NCBI GenBank assembly: GCA_963736695.1
Contig: CAVTPU010000004.1
Span: 124,001-188,000 of the forward strand
Length of the DNA stretch: 64,000 bases
From: CAVTPU01 sp963736695
GTDB lineage: Bacteria; Actinomycetota; Actinomycetes; Mycobacteriales; Micromonosporaceae
Direction of reading: 5' to 3'
The translations under genes and the position numbers were made by a program. The first letter of the stretch is position 1, and every line of letters begins with the position of its first letter. The notes beneath the pieces were generated by a model. That model did no database searches. It was not told where the DNA came from and saw only the letters and a list, made by a program, of their open reading frames with translations. This document shows positions 1-9,097 of this stretch, piece after piece.

Positions 1-775
1 GGCTGGCGACGACGCCACCGTCGAATCGGTCGGCGGTGATTGCTCGCGCCAGATGCTCCAGTGTGGATAGTCCGATGTCGAGAGTCTCGTCGATGTGCAG
101 GTCGAGCGCGGCCCCACCCGCGCCGGCGATCCGCACACACGCGTCGACGCAGCCGGCCGGGTCGGGATCGAGCGCCGGACAGGCGCCGAGCGCATCGGCT
201 CCCGCTGCCAGCGCGTCGCGCATGAGTGCCTCGGCGTTTGCCGCGCCCGGCCCGGTGAGCGGCATCGCGGCGAAGGCGACCAGCCGCAGGTCGCATCGGT
301 CGCGGTTGGCGTCGCGCACCGCGGCGAGCGCGGCGAGATTGCGCAGGCCTGCGTCGCCTCCGACGTCGACGTGGCTGCGCATGGCGGTGGCGCCGTGGGA
401 GACATAGGTATCGAGCGCCTCACTGGCGCGGGCGACGATGTCGGCCTCGGTGAGGGTCCGCGAGATTCGCCGCCACGCGGCCACCGCGCCGACGAGATCG
501 AACCCGGGCATGTCGACGAGACCGGCGGTCAGTGCCTTGTCGAGATGGGCGTGCGGCTCGACGGGAGCGGGCACGAGAAGATGTCCGCTGACGTCGACGC
601 ATCGCAGGTCATCCGGCGTCGCACGATCGTGTTCGGGTGGGACCGGAGCGCCGGGTGCGAGCACGGCCGCGATCCGACCAGAGCGGACGAGCAGGTCGGC
701 CGGCGTGCCGTCGGCGAGGGCGCCACCGCGCAGCAGCAGGGGCGACGTTCGGGGGGAGACTTCGGACGATGCCAT
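1..775 (-). CDS. CodA-type amidohydrolase (cytosine deaminase-like), 3' end outside window
   Basis: The reading frame starts at ATG 775 and runs off the left edge, so 258 residues are visible. HAHLDK at residues 75-80 is the metal-binding HxH signature in the form typical of cytosine deaminase and related amidohydrolases. LHIDE near residues 226-230 matches the next metal/substrate histidine strand. The expected role is hydrolytic deamination of a cyclic amidine or pyrimidine in the cytosol; the exact substrate is unknown. It lies 7 nt downstream of a substrate-binding lipoprotein on the same strand, so the pair probably forms an uptake and catabolism operon. The C-terminal half, including the catalytic Asp, lies outside the window. 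Confidence 0.8.
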   Translation of the reverse strand, partial: MASSEVSPRTSPLLLRGGALADGTPADLLVRSGRIAAVLAPGAPVPPEHDRATPDDLRCVDVSGHLLVPAPVEPHAHLDKALTAGLVDMPGFDLVGAVAAWRRISRTLTEADIVARASEALDTYVSHGATAMRSHVDVGGDAGLRNLAALAAVRDANRDRCDLRLVAFAAMPLTGPGAANAEALMRDALAAGADALGACPALDPDPAGCVDACVRIAGAGGAALDLHIDETLDIGLSTLEHLARAITADRFDGGVVAS

Positions 776-782
776 GGCGCGG

Positions 783-2078
783 TCAAGTCCGTCCCGGCCA
801 TCGGGGCTCGGGCATGGTCCAGGTGCGGTTGGCGAGTTCGGCCGGATAGACGACCCGGAACGTGGACGGTCGCCACACCTCCATCACCGCCGCCGCGAGC
901 GGGTTCTGTCCATTGTCGCCAAACCTGATGCCGCCCCACGGCATGATGGTGGACGTGGCGGGGATCGAGGTCTGCCGCAACGCGGCCCGGATCGCAGCCG
1001 GGTCACGGCTGCCCGCCGTGTTGATCGCCACTCCGAGTGTGAGCACGGCCGTGAACGCGTCGGCGGCTGTGACGGTCATCGGCCGGTTGTAGGTGCGTTC
1101 GTACATTGTGGTCACTGCTCGACCAGCCGGGGTTCGGACCGCGAGGTCGGCGGACCACACCGCAGTGCGGAGCATCTCCGCCGAGGTGGTGGCGGCCGGC
1201 CTCAGGGTGCCGAAACCGGAGCCGATGCCGATGACCGGCACAGTCACGCCGAGGCGTCCGGCGAGCTCGTCGATCACCGCGCCGGACGCCGGTGAGCTGG
1301 AGACGACGAGCACCGCGTCCGGATGTCCTCCTGTCACGACGTCGGTCAACTTGCGGATGGTGCTCTCGCGGGCCGTGCTGGTGAACGGAAGGCGTTTAAC
1401 CACCTTGTGGCCGTCCCGGGCGGCGAGAGCCGCGACGGTGTCCGCCGTGGTGGCGTCCTTGGTGCCCGACTCGACCAGCAGCGTCAACCGTTGGCCGGTG
1501 CGGTGATGGGCGTGGAGCAACGCGAACGCCGTATCGGCCAGTGTCCGGTCGGTCGGACCGATCCGGAAATACCACCCCATGCCTTGTTCAGTGAGAAAGT
1601 CGGCTGTGCTATATGCATCAATAACGGGGACTCTCAGGTGTTGACTGTCGCGTCCGATCCCCGCGGCGATATCCGCGGTATCCGAGACGACGACGGCGAT
1701 CGCGTGATCCCGGGTGACGAGTGCCTCGGTCTGTTCATCGGCGGTCGCTGACACGCCTTTCGTGTCCCCGGTCAGAAGCGTGAGTTCGGCTCCGCCGAGT
1801 CGGGGGAGTCCGGTGGTGGTGCTCAGCGGCAACGGCACATCATTGTGTGACTTATTTATCAAAGCGACAGCGAGCTGCGCACCGCGTACGGCGTCGTCGC
1901 CATCGGTCTCGGCGTCGCCACTGGAGTGTGAAAGCAGTGCGATCGGGATGGGTCTTGCCTGGTCAGCGCGGTCGCGGTCGACTGTGCATGCGATGGAGCC
2001 AGCGATCGTGAGTGCGAGGGCGGTGGTCACACGGGTCACTGTCGCGACCATTGTGCGGGCACGGATAACTGCGGGCAC
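783..2078 (-). CDS. ABC-type substrate-binding protein (periplasmic binding protein-like I fold)
   Basis: 431 residues with a GTG start and a strong GGGAGG ribosome site about 6 nt upstream. The N-terminus is a signal peptide (hydrophobic stretch around residues 17-30) ending in a Cys near residue 31. The lipobox is imperfect (SIAC), so lipid attachment is likely but not certain. The rest resembles branched-chain amino acid or amide-binding receptors: an IPIALLS strand after the signal and VPVIDAYST-, GMGWYFRIGPTD- and DAVLVVSSSP-like blocks. No permease or ATPase genes are adjacent. It precedes the CodA-like amidohydrolase by 7 nt, which suggests it captures that enzyme's substrate or acts as a sensory receptor. 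It is divergent from the NIT-domain kinase. Confidence 0.75.
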   Translation of the reverse strand: MPAVIRARTMVATVTRVTTALALTIAGSIACTVDRDRADQARPIPIALLSHSSGDAETDGDDAVRGAQLAVALINKSHNDVPLPLSTTTGLPRLGGAELTLLTGDTKGVSATADEQTEALVTRDHAIAVVVSDTADIAAGIGRDSQHLRVPVIDAYSTADFLTEQGMGWYFRIGPTDRTLADTAFALLHAHHRTGQRLTLLVESGTKDATTADTVAALAARDGHKVVKRLPFTSTARESTIRKLTDVVTGGHPDAVLVVSSSPASGAVIDELAGRLGVTVPVIGIGSGFGTLRPAATTSAEMLRTAVWSADLAVRTPAGRAVTTMYERTYNRPMTVTAADAFTAVLTLGVAINTAGSRDPAAIRAALRQTSIPATSTIMPWGGIRFGDNGQNPLAAAVMEVWRPSTFRVVYPAELANRTWTMPEPRWPGRT

Positions 2079-2171
2079 CGAACTCGTCCTCCCAACGAGA
2101 GCCTTTCAAGCATTCCCACTCATCGCGGCGTGAGCGCACGCAGTATCCTGTCGTGTACGCGGAGTATTTTC

Positions 2172-2203
2172 AACTCTCCATTCAGTCGATCATGCTGAGA
2201 GTT
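2172..2203. promoter_or_regulatory. Inverted repeat in the divergent promoter region
   Basis: AACTCTC at 2172-2178 is matched by GAGAGTT at 2197-2203 with an 18-nt spacer. It sits in the 219-nt gap between the binding-protein gene and the NIT sensor kinase and is more AT-rich than its surroundings. It could be an operator or part of a promoter, but nothing else supports a function. Confidence 0.25.
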
Positions 2204-2297
2204 TGGCAACCCGAGGCTGACTTGCTGTGCCAATCGCGAAACCGGTTAGATGGACTCCGCCGCGCGGTCGGTGCCGACGATGAGTACGGAGGTTGGG

Positions 2298-4916
2298 GTG
2301 AGCATGTCGCGAGAGCGGCCACGTGTGGGACGACCCGCGGTCACGACTCACCGACGCCGTTCTCTATTTCGGACGCTGCGTTCACGTGACTGGCGGGTGC
2401 GGACGAAGCTCATCTCCGTGCTGGTGTTGCCGCTCGGCGGCTTCCTGCTCATCGCCGGAGTGCAGGTGGATGGCTCCGTCCGCTCAGCCACCACTCTGGA
2501 CGATTACGCGGAGCAGGTGTCGCTCGGGCGCGAAGTCACGATGGTGATGCACGAACTGCAACGCGAGCGTGACCGTACCGTTGGATTGTTGGCTTCGGCC
2601 CCGGCACCCGGCCGGCCCCCGACCGAGTCCAATGTCGAGGACCTCTCTCCCGAGTGGACAGCCGTCGACCGTGCGGTTGTTGCTCTCGATGCCGCGGTGC
2701 GCCCCGCACTCGATCGGGCCGACATCGCCGCGACATATCGCGCGGCAGAAGTTGACCTGGGCAAACTCGCCGATCTGCGGGCCGGCGTCAAAGCCGGGTG
2801 GTATCGCCAGCAGGCCGTCTTCGATCAGTATTCGCAGACGATCGCCGCCGTCGAGCGGCTGCTGCCCACGTCGGTGGCGGCGGCGGGAGACCAAGAGCTC
2901 AGCCGGGCTGTGGCGGCCTTCACCAACCTCACCCGCGCCAAGGAGCTCACCGCTCGCATTCGCGGCTATCTCTATGCCGTGTGTGTCGCCAAGGGGTTCG
3001 GCCCCGGTGAGTTCGCCATCGCCGCCGATGCCCGGGCACAGCGCGCGGCCGCCCTGGGACGGTTTCGGGCAGAGGCCGGCGCCGGCGCGGTCAACAGCTA
3101 TGACGACGCGGTCGCCGGCCAGGCCGTGCAGAACGCCGCCCGTCTCGAACAGGCTGTGATGGACAGTGCCGCAGCCGCTGACTTCACCGTGAATCCGAAC
3201 CAATGGTGGTTGGCCAGCACGACCGCGCTGGAGCAGATGCGCAGCGCGGAGGTGCAGCTGCTCGCCGTGGCGGCCGGATTGGCGGCTGAACGCAGCGACG
3301 ACCAGTGGCGGATGACGGTCTCGGCGACGGCGGGCACCCTCGCGTTGTTGTTCGGCGCGCTGCTCGCCTCGCTGTTCATCAGCCGGAACATGGCGACCAA
3401 CCTCAACCAGCTGCGCGACCACGCCTTGGAGGTCGCGCACCGGCAGCTGCCCGACGTCATCGACCGACTGCGCACCGAACCGAAGACCGCACCGTCGACA
3501 ATGGTCGAACCGGTCGCGATTCGAGCCTCGGATGAGATCGGGGAGGTCGCGGAGGCCTTCGTCGCGGTGCACAGCAGCGCGGTGCGGCTCGCCGCCGAGC
3601 AGGCCCAGATGCGCAGCAACGTCGACGCGATCTTCGTCAACCTGGCCCGACGCAGCCAGACTCTCGTCGAGCGGCAGCTGAGGTTGCTCGACCGCTTGGA
3701 GCTGTCGGAGACCGATCCTGATCAGCTCGACAACCTCTTCTCGTTGGACCACCTCGCCACCCGCATGCGACGCAACGACGAGAACCTGCTGGTCTTGGCT
3801 GGCGGAAACACCCCACGACGATGGGCCGACCCGGTCACCCTGGTCTCCGTCGTGCTCGCGGCCACGGCAGAAATCGAGAAATACCAACGGGTTCGCCACG
3901 ACGTCGCCGATGACCTCGCCATCGTGGGCCACGCGGTCGCCGACCTCGTGCACCTCGTGGCCGAACTGCTCGAGAACGCCACGATCTTCTCCCCGTCCGA
4001 CACCGAGGTGACTGTCCTCGGCTGGGCGGCGACAGGCGGTGCCGAGCTCGTCATCCAGGACCGGGGCATGGGCATGACGGCCGACGCTGTCGCGCGGGCC
4101 AATAAACAACTGGCCCAACCGGTGAACATCGACGTCGCCACCGCCGAGCGGATGGGCCTGGTCGTCGTCGGCCACCTCGCCCAGCGCCACGGCGTCGCCG
4201 TCTCGCTCCGGTCCGGGACCGAAGGCCTCGAGGCGGTCGTGCAGATCCCCGAGGTGTTGCTCGCTCCGGCGCCGCCGATCGGCCCCGACCCGGCAGACCT
4301 TGACTCGGCTGACTGTGCTTCGTCGACCTGTGAACCGTCCAGTTCGGATTCGACCGGTCGCGACGAGACCGGCGATGACGACGCCATCGGCGGCAGCATC
4401 GACGAGCGTCAGGCGGCCACCCCCGACTCGGCGCCCCGCAGTCGCCCACGTCCCACCGACGACGCGGTGCGTCGGGTGCCGACCCGCGCCGAGGACGTCA
4501 TCGCCGGGCGCGGCGGCGCCGGCATCTGGTGGTCAGACCGCGGAGCGAGCGGCCTGAGCCCCGCATCGGTGCCCGCCAGCGCTCGCCGGTCGGCGCCGAA
4601 GCGGTCAACCAAGGCCGCGAAGGCTCCGACCGGCCGGGCCCGCGTCCCGGCCTCGGCCTCGGCCACTGTGGCACCCCCTCCGATACCGGCTGTGGAGCCG
4701 CCGGCGTCGGACGCCGCTGGAGTCGTCGAGTCCGGCGGCCTGCCGGTCCGGACCCCGATGGCGCACTTGCCGACCGACCAGCTGGGGGCGGCGGGGTCGA
4801 CCCAGCCATTCGAAGCGGACCCGGCGGAGGTGGCGGAGACGCTGTCGCGACTCGCGGGCGGGGTGCGGCGGGCGGCCGCCGAGACTGATGGCGACGAGCG
4901 ACGGAGCAGCAAGTGA
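2298..4916 (+). CDS. NIT-domain sensor histidine kinase (conservon CvnA-like)
   Basis: About 872 residues from GTG 2298, chosen because GGAGG lies 5 nt upstream; ATG 2304 is an alternative. A first transmembrane helix (LVLPLGGFLLIAGV) is followed by a roughly 270-residue helical extracellular NIT domain. A second helix (TLALLFGALLASLF) and a HAMP-like linker come next. The phosphoacceptor region contains LDHLATRMRRNDE. The ATPase domain shows LLENATIFSP (N box), DRGMGM (G1) and a GLVVVGHLA segment. The last 200 residues are Pro/Ser/Asp-rich and probably disordered. NIT domains are thought to sense nitrate or nitrite; the ligand here is unknown. Its stop overlaps the start of a Roadblock protein, as in Streptomyces conservons, but no DUF742 or GTPase partner follows. 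Confidence 0.88.
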   Translation: MSMSRERPRVGRPAVTTHRRRSLFRTLRSRDWRVRTKLISVLVLPLGGFLLIAGVQVDGSVRSATTLDDYAEQVSLGREVTMVMHELQRERDRTVGLLASAPAPGRPPTESNVEDLSPEWTAVDRAVVALDAAVRPALDRADIAATYRAAEVDLGKLADLRAGVKAGWYRQQAVFDQYSQTIAAVERLLPTSVAAAGDQELSRAVAAFTNLTRAKELTARIRGYLYAVCVAKGFGPGEFAIAADARAQRAAALGRFRAEAGAGAVNSYDDAVAGQAVQNAARLEQAVMDSAAAADFTVNPNQWWLASTTALEQMRSAEVQLLAVAAGLAAERSDDQWRMTVSATAGTLALLFGALLASLFISRNMATNLNQLRDHALEVAHRQLPDVIDRLRTEPKTAPSTMVEPVAIRASDEIGEVAEAFVAVHSSAVRLAAEQAQMRSNVDAIFVNLARRSQTLVERQLRLLDRLELSETDPDQLDNLFSLDHLATRMRRNDENLLVLAGGNTPRRWADPVTLVSVVLAATAEIEKYQRVRHDVADDLAIVGHAVADLVHLVAELLENATIFSPSDTEVTVLGWAATGGAELVIQDRGMGMTADAVARANKQLAQPVNIDVATAERMGLVVVGHLAQRHGVAVSLRSGTEGLEAVVQIPEVLLAPAPPIGPDPADLDSADCASSTCEPSSSDSTGRDETGDDDAIGGSIDERQAATPDSAPRSRPRPTDDAVRRVPTRAEDVIAGRGGAGIWWSDRGASGLSPASVPASARRSAPKRSTKAAKAPTGRARVPASASATVAPPPIPAVEPPASDAAGVVESGGLPVRTPMAHLPTDQLGAAGSTQPFEADPAEVAETLSRLAGGVRRAAAETDGDERRSSK

Positions 4917-5377
4917 TAGTTTCGGACGAGGAGCATCGGGTGGCATTGAGTCAGGTAGCACGTGACTTCAACTGGTTGGTCAACGCGTTTGCCGAACGCG
5001 TGGCGGGCGTCTCGCACACCGTCGTCGTCTCGGTCGACGGACTGTTGGTGGCGGTCTCCGACCACTTGCCCCGCGACCTCGCCGACCGACTCGCCGCCGT
5101 GACGTCGGGACTGGTCAGTGTGACGTCGGGCGCGGCACGCATCTTCGACGGCGACGAGGTGCGCCAGACGGTCGTCGAGATGGGCCGCGGCTATTTCATG
5201 GTGATGGCGATCCGCGACGGCTCGATTCTCGCGAGCCTCGCCTCGCGCGAAGCCGACATCGGGGTGGTCGGCTATGAGATGGCCAAATTGGCCAAACAGG
5301 CCGGCGAGGTGCTCACACCGGCCCTGCGCGCGGAGCTGCAGCAGTCTTTGCCCACAGTGGATGCCGAAGCGAGGTGA
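4913..5377 (+). CDS. Roadblock/LC7 domain protein (conservon CvnB-like)
   Basis: 154 residues. The GTG start overlaps the kinase stop (GTGA), so translation is probably coupled. The chain matches the Roadblock/LC7 fold of conservon B proteins: an N-terminal helix (LSQVARDFNWLVNAFAERV), a SHTVVVSVDGLLVAVSD strand pair, and YFMVMAIRDGSILASL near the centre. CvnB proteins usually act with a CvnD small GTPase as its activating partner, but no such GTPase is next door. The gene after this one is on the other strand, so the operon is a two-gene conservon. Role in signalling is inferred from family only. Confidence 0.88.
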   Translation: MIVSDEEHRVALSQVARDFNWLVNAFAERVAGVSHTVVVSVDGLLVAVSDHLPRDLADRLAAVTSGLVSVTSGAARIFDGDEVRQTVVEMGRGYFMVMAIRDGSILASLASREADIGVVGYEMAKLAKQAGEVLTPALRAELQQSLPTVDAEAR

Positions 5378-5444
5378 GCCGTGACGCGGTCAGCTCACGT
5401 GGTCGACCGCGCCACGACCGTCCGCCATGTGCGACGTGACAGAC

Positions 5445-5726
5445 TCAGATCTGTTCGGAGAGCGTGAACTGCACTGAGCCTGCCGTGTCCATGGCCGCGT
5501 CCAGAGCCTTGTCGTCGAGCAGGTTCGCCGCCTGCGAGTCGAGGAAGAGCCGGGCGCCGGCGGAGTCGACCACCGCGTCACCATCGGCCGGTTCCTGCAC
5601 CAGGCTGAGCATCAGCGAACCGGCTGCCGGGTCGGAGGCGATGCGCAGCACCGCGCCGTCCGGCACCTCGTCCTGCGAAGTGATCTCGCGAATCGCGGAG
5701 ACCGCGTTGTCAGTAAGGGTAAGCAC
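5445..5726 (-). CDS. HesB/IscA-like protein without conserved cysteines
   Basis: 93 residues from GTG 5726, which follows a GGGAGAGG ribosome site; the frame is open further upstream but that start lacks support. The LTLTDNAVSAIREI opening and LRIASDP strand resemble the HesB/IscA Fe-S scaffold fold. There is no cysteine anywhere in the chain, so the three cluster ligands are missing. Such HesB-annotated proteins occur singly in actinomycetes, and their function is not known. It converges with the Roadblock gene (5377) and is divergent from the MFS gene. Confidence 0.7.
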   Translation of the reverse strand: MLTLTDNAVSAIREITSQDEVPDGAVLRIASDPAAGSLMLSLVQEPADGDAVVDSAGARLFLDSQAANLLDDKALDAAMDTAGSVQFTLSEQI

Positions 5727-5916
5727 GTCGACGCCTCTCCCATCATGCGGTGAGCGAGCGCGAGCCCGCGCTGTCAACTCCTACGTTTCCCGCGACCGGG
5801 CCCGGCGTCAACCGGAACGCCGATAACCGTCCAAGCCCGGCGAGGCACTGGCGATATCGCCCCGGTTCGGTGGCGAACCAGCCCCGGACTGGGCCGGGAT
5901 CGGGGACAATTGGCCG

Positions 5917-7365
5917 ATGGCCGATCCGGTCGCAGCGCCGTCTGGGCGCCGGCCCGGTCGGGCCGCAGTGCTCACGATCCGACCGGTTCGCCGGCTGTGG
6001 TTGGTGCTCGGGCTCTCCGCCTTCGGTGATTGGCTGGGACTGCTCGCCACCGCCGCGTTCGCCACGGAACAGGTCACCGGCCCGGTCGCGCAGGGGCTCG
6101 CGTTCGGCTCGGTCATCGTGGTCCAGCTACTCCCGGCGTTGATCTTCGGACCGTTCGCCGGTGTGCTCGCCGACCGGTTCGACAGGCGGATCGCCATGGT
6201 CGTCTCCGACCTGGTGCGGTTCGTGGCATTCGCGTCCATCCCCACGGTGGGCCTGCTGGTGGACCGACCCGACGTCGTCGTCGCATGGGCCGCCAGTGCC
6301 ATGTTCGTCGTGCAGACCGCGGCGCTGGTCTGGACACCGGCCAAAGAGGCGGCGCTGCCCAACCTGCTGCCCAAGGACCAGCTCGAGGCCGCGAACCAAC
6401 TCACCCTGGCCACCACGTACGGCGTGACGCCGGTGCTCGCCGCCTTGGCCCTCGCGGCGTTGACCCGTCTGCCGACCCCCCGCGGCGTCGACCCGCTCGA
6501 CGTCGCGCTGTATCTCAACGCGCTGACCTTCCTCGCCGCCGCGTGGGTGGTCTACGCCGGGATCCGGGAGATCTCCGGGCGCAGCACCGACGGCCGGACC
6601 ATGCGCCGGGGCGCCATGCGGGCGTTCGTCGAGGGCTGGTGGTTCGTCATCACCACGCCGCTCATTCGCGGCCTCGTGCTCGGTGTGCTCGGCGCGTTCG
6701 CCGCCGCCGGGGCGGTGATCGGGGTCGCCCGTTTCTACGCCCGGTCCCTCGGTGGCGGCGACGCCACCTTCGCGATCCTCTTCGCGCTGGTCTTCGTCGG
6801 ACTCGGCTGTGGCATCGTCGGCGGACCGAGACTGGTCGGTTCGCTGTCGAGACGGCGCTGGTTCGCCTCGTCGATCATGCTCGCCGCAGTCGGGGTCGTT
6901 GAACTCGCCATCGCGCCACGCCTCGAGATCGCGGTGATCGGCACGCTGCTCACCGGCGCCGGCGCCGGCATGGCCTTTCTGTCCGGCGTGACGTTGTTGG
7001 GTGGGGAGATCGACGACGACGTACGTGGACGCGTCTTCGCCTTCGTGCAGACCACGGTTCGGGTCACCCTGATGGCCACGATCGCGCTCGCCGGATTCGC
7101 GGTCGGAGTCGGCTCCTCGCGGAGGCTTGACCTCTTTGGCCTGGCCACGGTGGACATAGCGGCGACCCGGGTGCTGCTGTTGATAACGGGGGTCGCGGCG
7201 CTCGCGGTCGGCCTCGCGTCACTGCGTCAGATCGACGATGTCGGGGAGCTGCCGCTCGGCGTCGACCTGTGGCAGGCGATCGCGCGTCGTCGGCCCGACC
7301 CGGCCACCGCGACCACGCGACGGCACCCGCCGGCGGGTGATGATGAACCTCGTTCACGCGGATAA
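5917..7365 (+). CDS. Major facilitator superfamily transporter
   Basis: 482 residues with about 12 hydrophobic segments. The GVLADRFDRR loop between helices 2 and 3 is the classic MFS motif A. FTPxKEAALPNLL-like sequence (WTPAKEAALPNLL) and QLTLATTYG are typical of the MFS_3/enterobactin-exporter-like group common in actinobacteria. The C-terminus is hydrophilic and basic. Substrate cannot be predicted. No transport or regulatory partner is adjacent. The next gene is 316 nt away and belongs to the stress block. Confidence 0.82.
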   Translation: MADPVAAPSGRRPGRAAVLTIRPVRRLWLVLGLSAFGDWLGLLATAAFATEQVTGPVAQGLAFGSVIVVQLLPALIFGPFAGVLADRFDRRIAMVVSDLVRFVAFASIPTVGLLVDRPDVVVAWAASAMFVVQTAALVWTPAKEAALPNLLPKDQLEAANQLTLATTYGVTPVLAALALAALTRLPTPRGVDPLDVALYLNALTFLAAAWVVYAGIREISGRSTDGRTMRRGAMRAFVEGWWFVITTPLIRGLVLGVLGAFAAAGAVIGVARFYARSLGGGDATFAILFALVFVGLGCGIVGGPRLVGSLSRRRWFASSIMLAAVGVVELAIAPRLEIAVIGTLLTGAGAGMAFLSGVTLLGGEIDDDVRGRVFAFVQTTVRVTLMATIALAGFAVGVGSSRRLDLFGLATVDIAATRVLLLITGVAALAVGLASLRQIDDVGELPLGVDLWQAIARRRPDPATATTRRHPPAGDDEPRSRG

Positions 7366-7492
7366 TCCATCTTGGCGATGGTGGGTCTGGCGGTCGCAAT
7401 GACCGTCCAATTCCTCTCCGCTAGCTCGAATGCTCATCTCTTCGTCGGCGGGTGCCATCTCCACTGTCACTCGGATGCCGGCCGAGCGCACA

Positions 7493-7506
7493 GGGACCAA
7501 AGTCCC
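7493..7506. promoter_or_regulatory. Probable DevR/DosR box
   Basis: GGGACCAAAGTCCC matches the core of the mycobacterial DosR consensus (TTSGGGACTWWAGTCCCSAA) at 13 of 14 positions. It is the only clear motif in the 316-nt stretch between the MFS gene (7365) and the phosphoribosyltransferase-hydrolase gene (7682). I see no gene in that stretch. The downstream genes belong to families that DosR controls in Mycobacterium, and a DevR homologue is encoded at 49.5 kb. Binding is inferred, not shown. Confidence 0.7.
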
Positions 7507-7681
7507 GACCCGTCGGGCACTCATGCCACGGGCCGAGACGCCGTCGTGTTCCCCGGCCGAGGCCACCCCCGCGGCGCCGGCCACGCGGAAGGTCTCCGGA
7601 TGATCATCATTCGGGCTATGGTGAACGAGGATGTCCCGGCGGCATCGGGGTGGCTCACGCGAGTGGGACGGGGTGAGGCTG

Positions 7682-9091
7682 ATGCGGCTCACAGAGACGC
7701 GTTTCGCCAACCGGACGGAAGCAGGCAGCCGGCTCGCCACCGCGTTGCGACACCTGCGGGGACGCGACATCGTCGTGCTGGGCCTTCCTCGCGGCGGAGT
7801 CCCCGTCGCCGCCGAGGTCGCCCGGGAGCTCGGCGCGCCACTGGACGTGCTCGTCGTACGCAAACTCGGGGTTCCTGGACAGCCGGAGCTCGCCCTCGGG
7901 GCGATCGGGGAGGACGGGGCGCGGGTTCTCAACGACGGAGTGCTGCGCATGGTGCGGCTCAACCCTCAACATCTAGCTGAGATCGAGGCGGCCGAACGCC
8001 TCGAACTCGACCGACGGCTGCGCGTCTTCCGTGGCGACCGACCCGCCGTGCGGGTGCGGGGCCGCACGGCCATCGTCGTCGACGACGGAGCCGCCACCGG
8101 AGCCACCGCGAGGGTCGCCTGCGCCGTCGCCCGCTCCCACGGTGCGATCCGGGTTGTGCTGGCGCTGCCGGTCGCCGCGCCGAGCGCCGTCGCCGACTTG
8201 CGCGGCGAAGCAGACGAGGTGATCGTTGTGGCGACGCCGGAGGCGTTTTTCGCGATCGGCGAGTTCTATGACGACTTCGACCAGACCACCGACGACGAGG
8301 TCGTGAGCGTCCTGCGCGACACGGCCACCGACGCCGATCCACGACCACGAGCCGACACCGACGTCGTGGTCTCCGCCGGCGGTGCGGACCTGCTGGGTCG
8401 ACTCACCGTGCCGGACAATGCCGTGGCCGTGGTGGTCTTCGCACACGGCAGAGGCAGCAACCGGAACAGCCCCCGCAACCGCTATGTGGCCCACGTGCTC
8501 AATCAGGCCGGCATCGCGACCTTGCTGGTCGACCTGCTCACCGCGCAGGAACTGGACCGTCGCCACGTCTTCGACATCGCGCTGCTCACCCAACGCCTCA
8601 CCGACACCGTCGACTGGCTGCGGGAACGGCCCGAGGCGGCCGGACTGCCGATCGGGCTTTTCGGCGCCAGCACCGGAGCGGCCGCCGCGCTCGCGACCGC
8701 CGCCGCCGATCGCATCAGTCGCGGCGAGCCGACGGCCGACGACGTCCGCCCCGCCGCGGTGGGGGCCGTGGTCTCCCGCGGGGGCCGGCCCGATCTCGCC
8801 GGTGACCAGATCGCCCAGGTGCGATGCCCGGCACTGTTCATCGTCGGCGGATTCGACCATGAGGTGCTCGACCTCAACGAATCGGCCCGGGAGAAGATGA
8901 CGTGCCCCACCCAGATCATCGTGGTGCCCGGAGCGACCCACCTGTTCGAGGAGCCTGGGGCGTTGGAGTCGGTCGCGGCATATACCCGGGACTGGTTCAC
9001 TCGACACCTCACCGTGACGTCCGATGCCCGACGGATCGACGCCACACCCGCCGGGGAGTTCGACCCTCCCGGCGCCGAGAGCGCAGGTTAG
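7682..9091 (+). CDS. Phosphoribosyltransferase / dienelactone hydrolase-like fusion
   Basis: 469 residues from ATG 7682 (in-frame GTG 7673 is an alternative). The N-terminal domain carries a type I PRPP site, VVDDGAATG at residues 132-140, and the PRGGVPVA loop at 36-43. The C-terminal domain is an alpha/beta hydrolase with nucleophile Ser330 in GASTG, Asp391 in GGFDHEV and His419 in GATHLF. The same fusion is known as Rv0571c, a DosR-regulon gene in Mycobacterium tuberculosis; its reaction is not established. A DosR-type box lies about 180 nt upstream, and an Acg-type nitroreductase follows after 6 nt, so the two likely form a hypoxia-induced operon. Confidence 0.85.
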   Translation: MRLTETRFANRTEAGSRLATALRHLRGRDIVVLGLPRGGVPVAAEVARELGAPLDVLVVRKLGVPGQPELALGAIGEDGARVLNDGVLRMVRLNPQHLAEIEAAERLELDRRLRVFRGDRPAVRVRGRTAIVVDDGAATGATARVACAVARSHGAIRVVLALPVAAPSAVADLRGEADEVIVVATPEAFFAIGEFYDDFDQTTDDEVVSVLRDTATDADPRPRADTDVVVSAGGADLLGRLTVPDNAVAVVVFAHGRGSNRNSPRNRYVAHVLNQAGIATLLVDLLTAQELDRRHVFDIALLTQRLTDTVDWLRERPEAAGLPIGLFGASTGAAAALATAAADRISRGEPTADDVRPAAVGAVVSRGGRPDLAGDQIAQVRCPALFIVGGFDHEVLDLNESAREKMTCPTQIIVVPGATHLFEEPGALESVAAYTRDWFTRHLTVTSDARRIDATPAGEFDPPGAESAG

Positions 9092-9097
9092 GCCGCC

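Noticed and set aside
95..928. Long open frames on the plus strand over the amidohydrolase and binding-protein genes
   Set aside because: They are antisense to well-supported genes, rich in Arg/Gly/Ala as expected from GC-rich shadow frames, and lack ribosome sites.
2484..4190. 568-residue minus-strand frame opposite the NIT kinase
   Set aside because: Shadow of a confident kinase gene.
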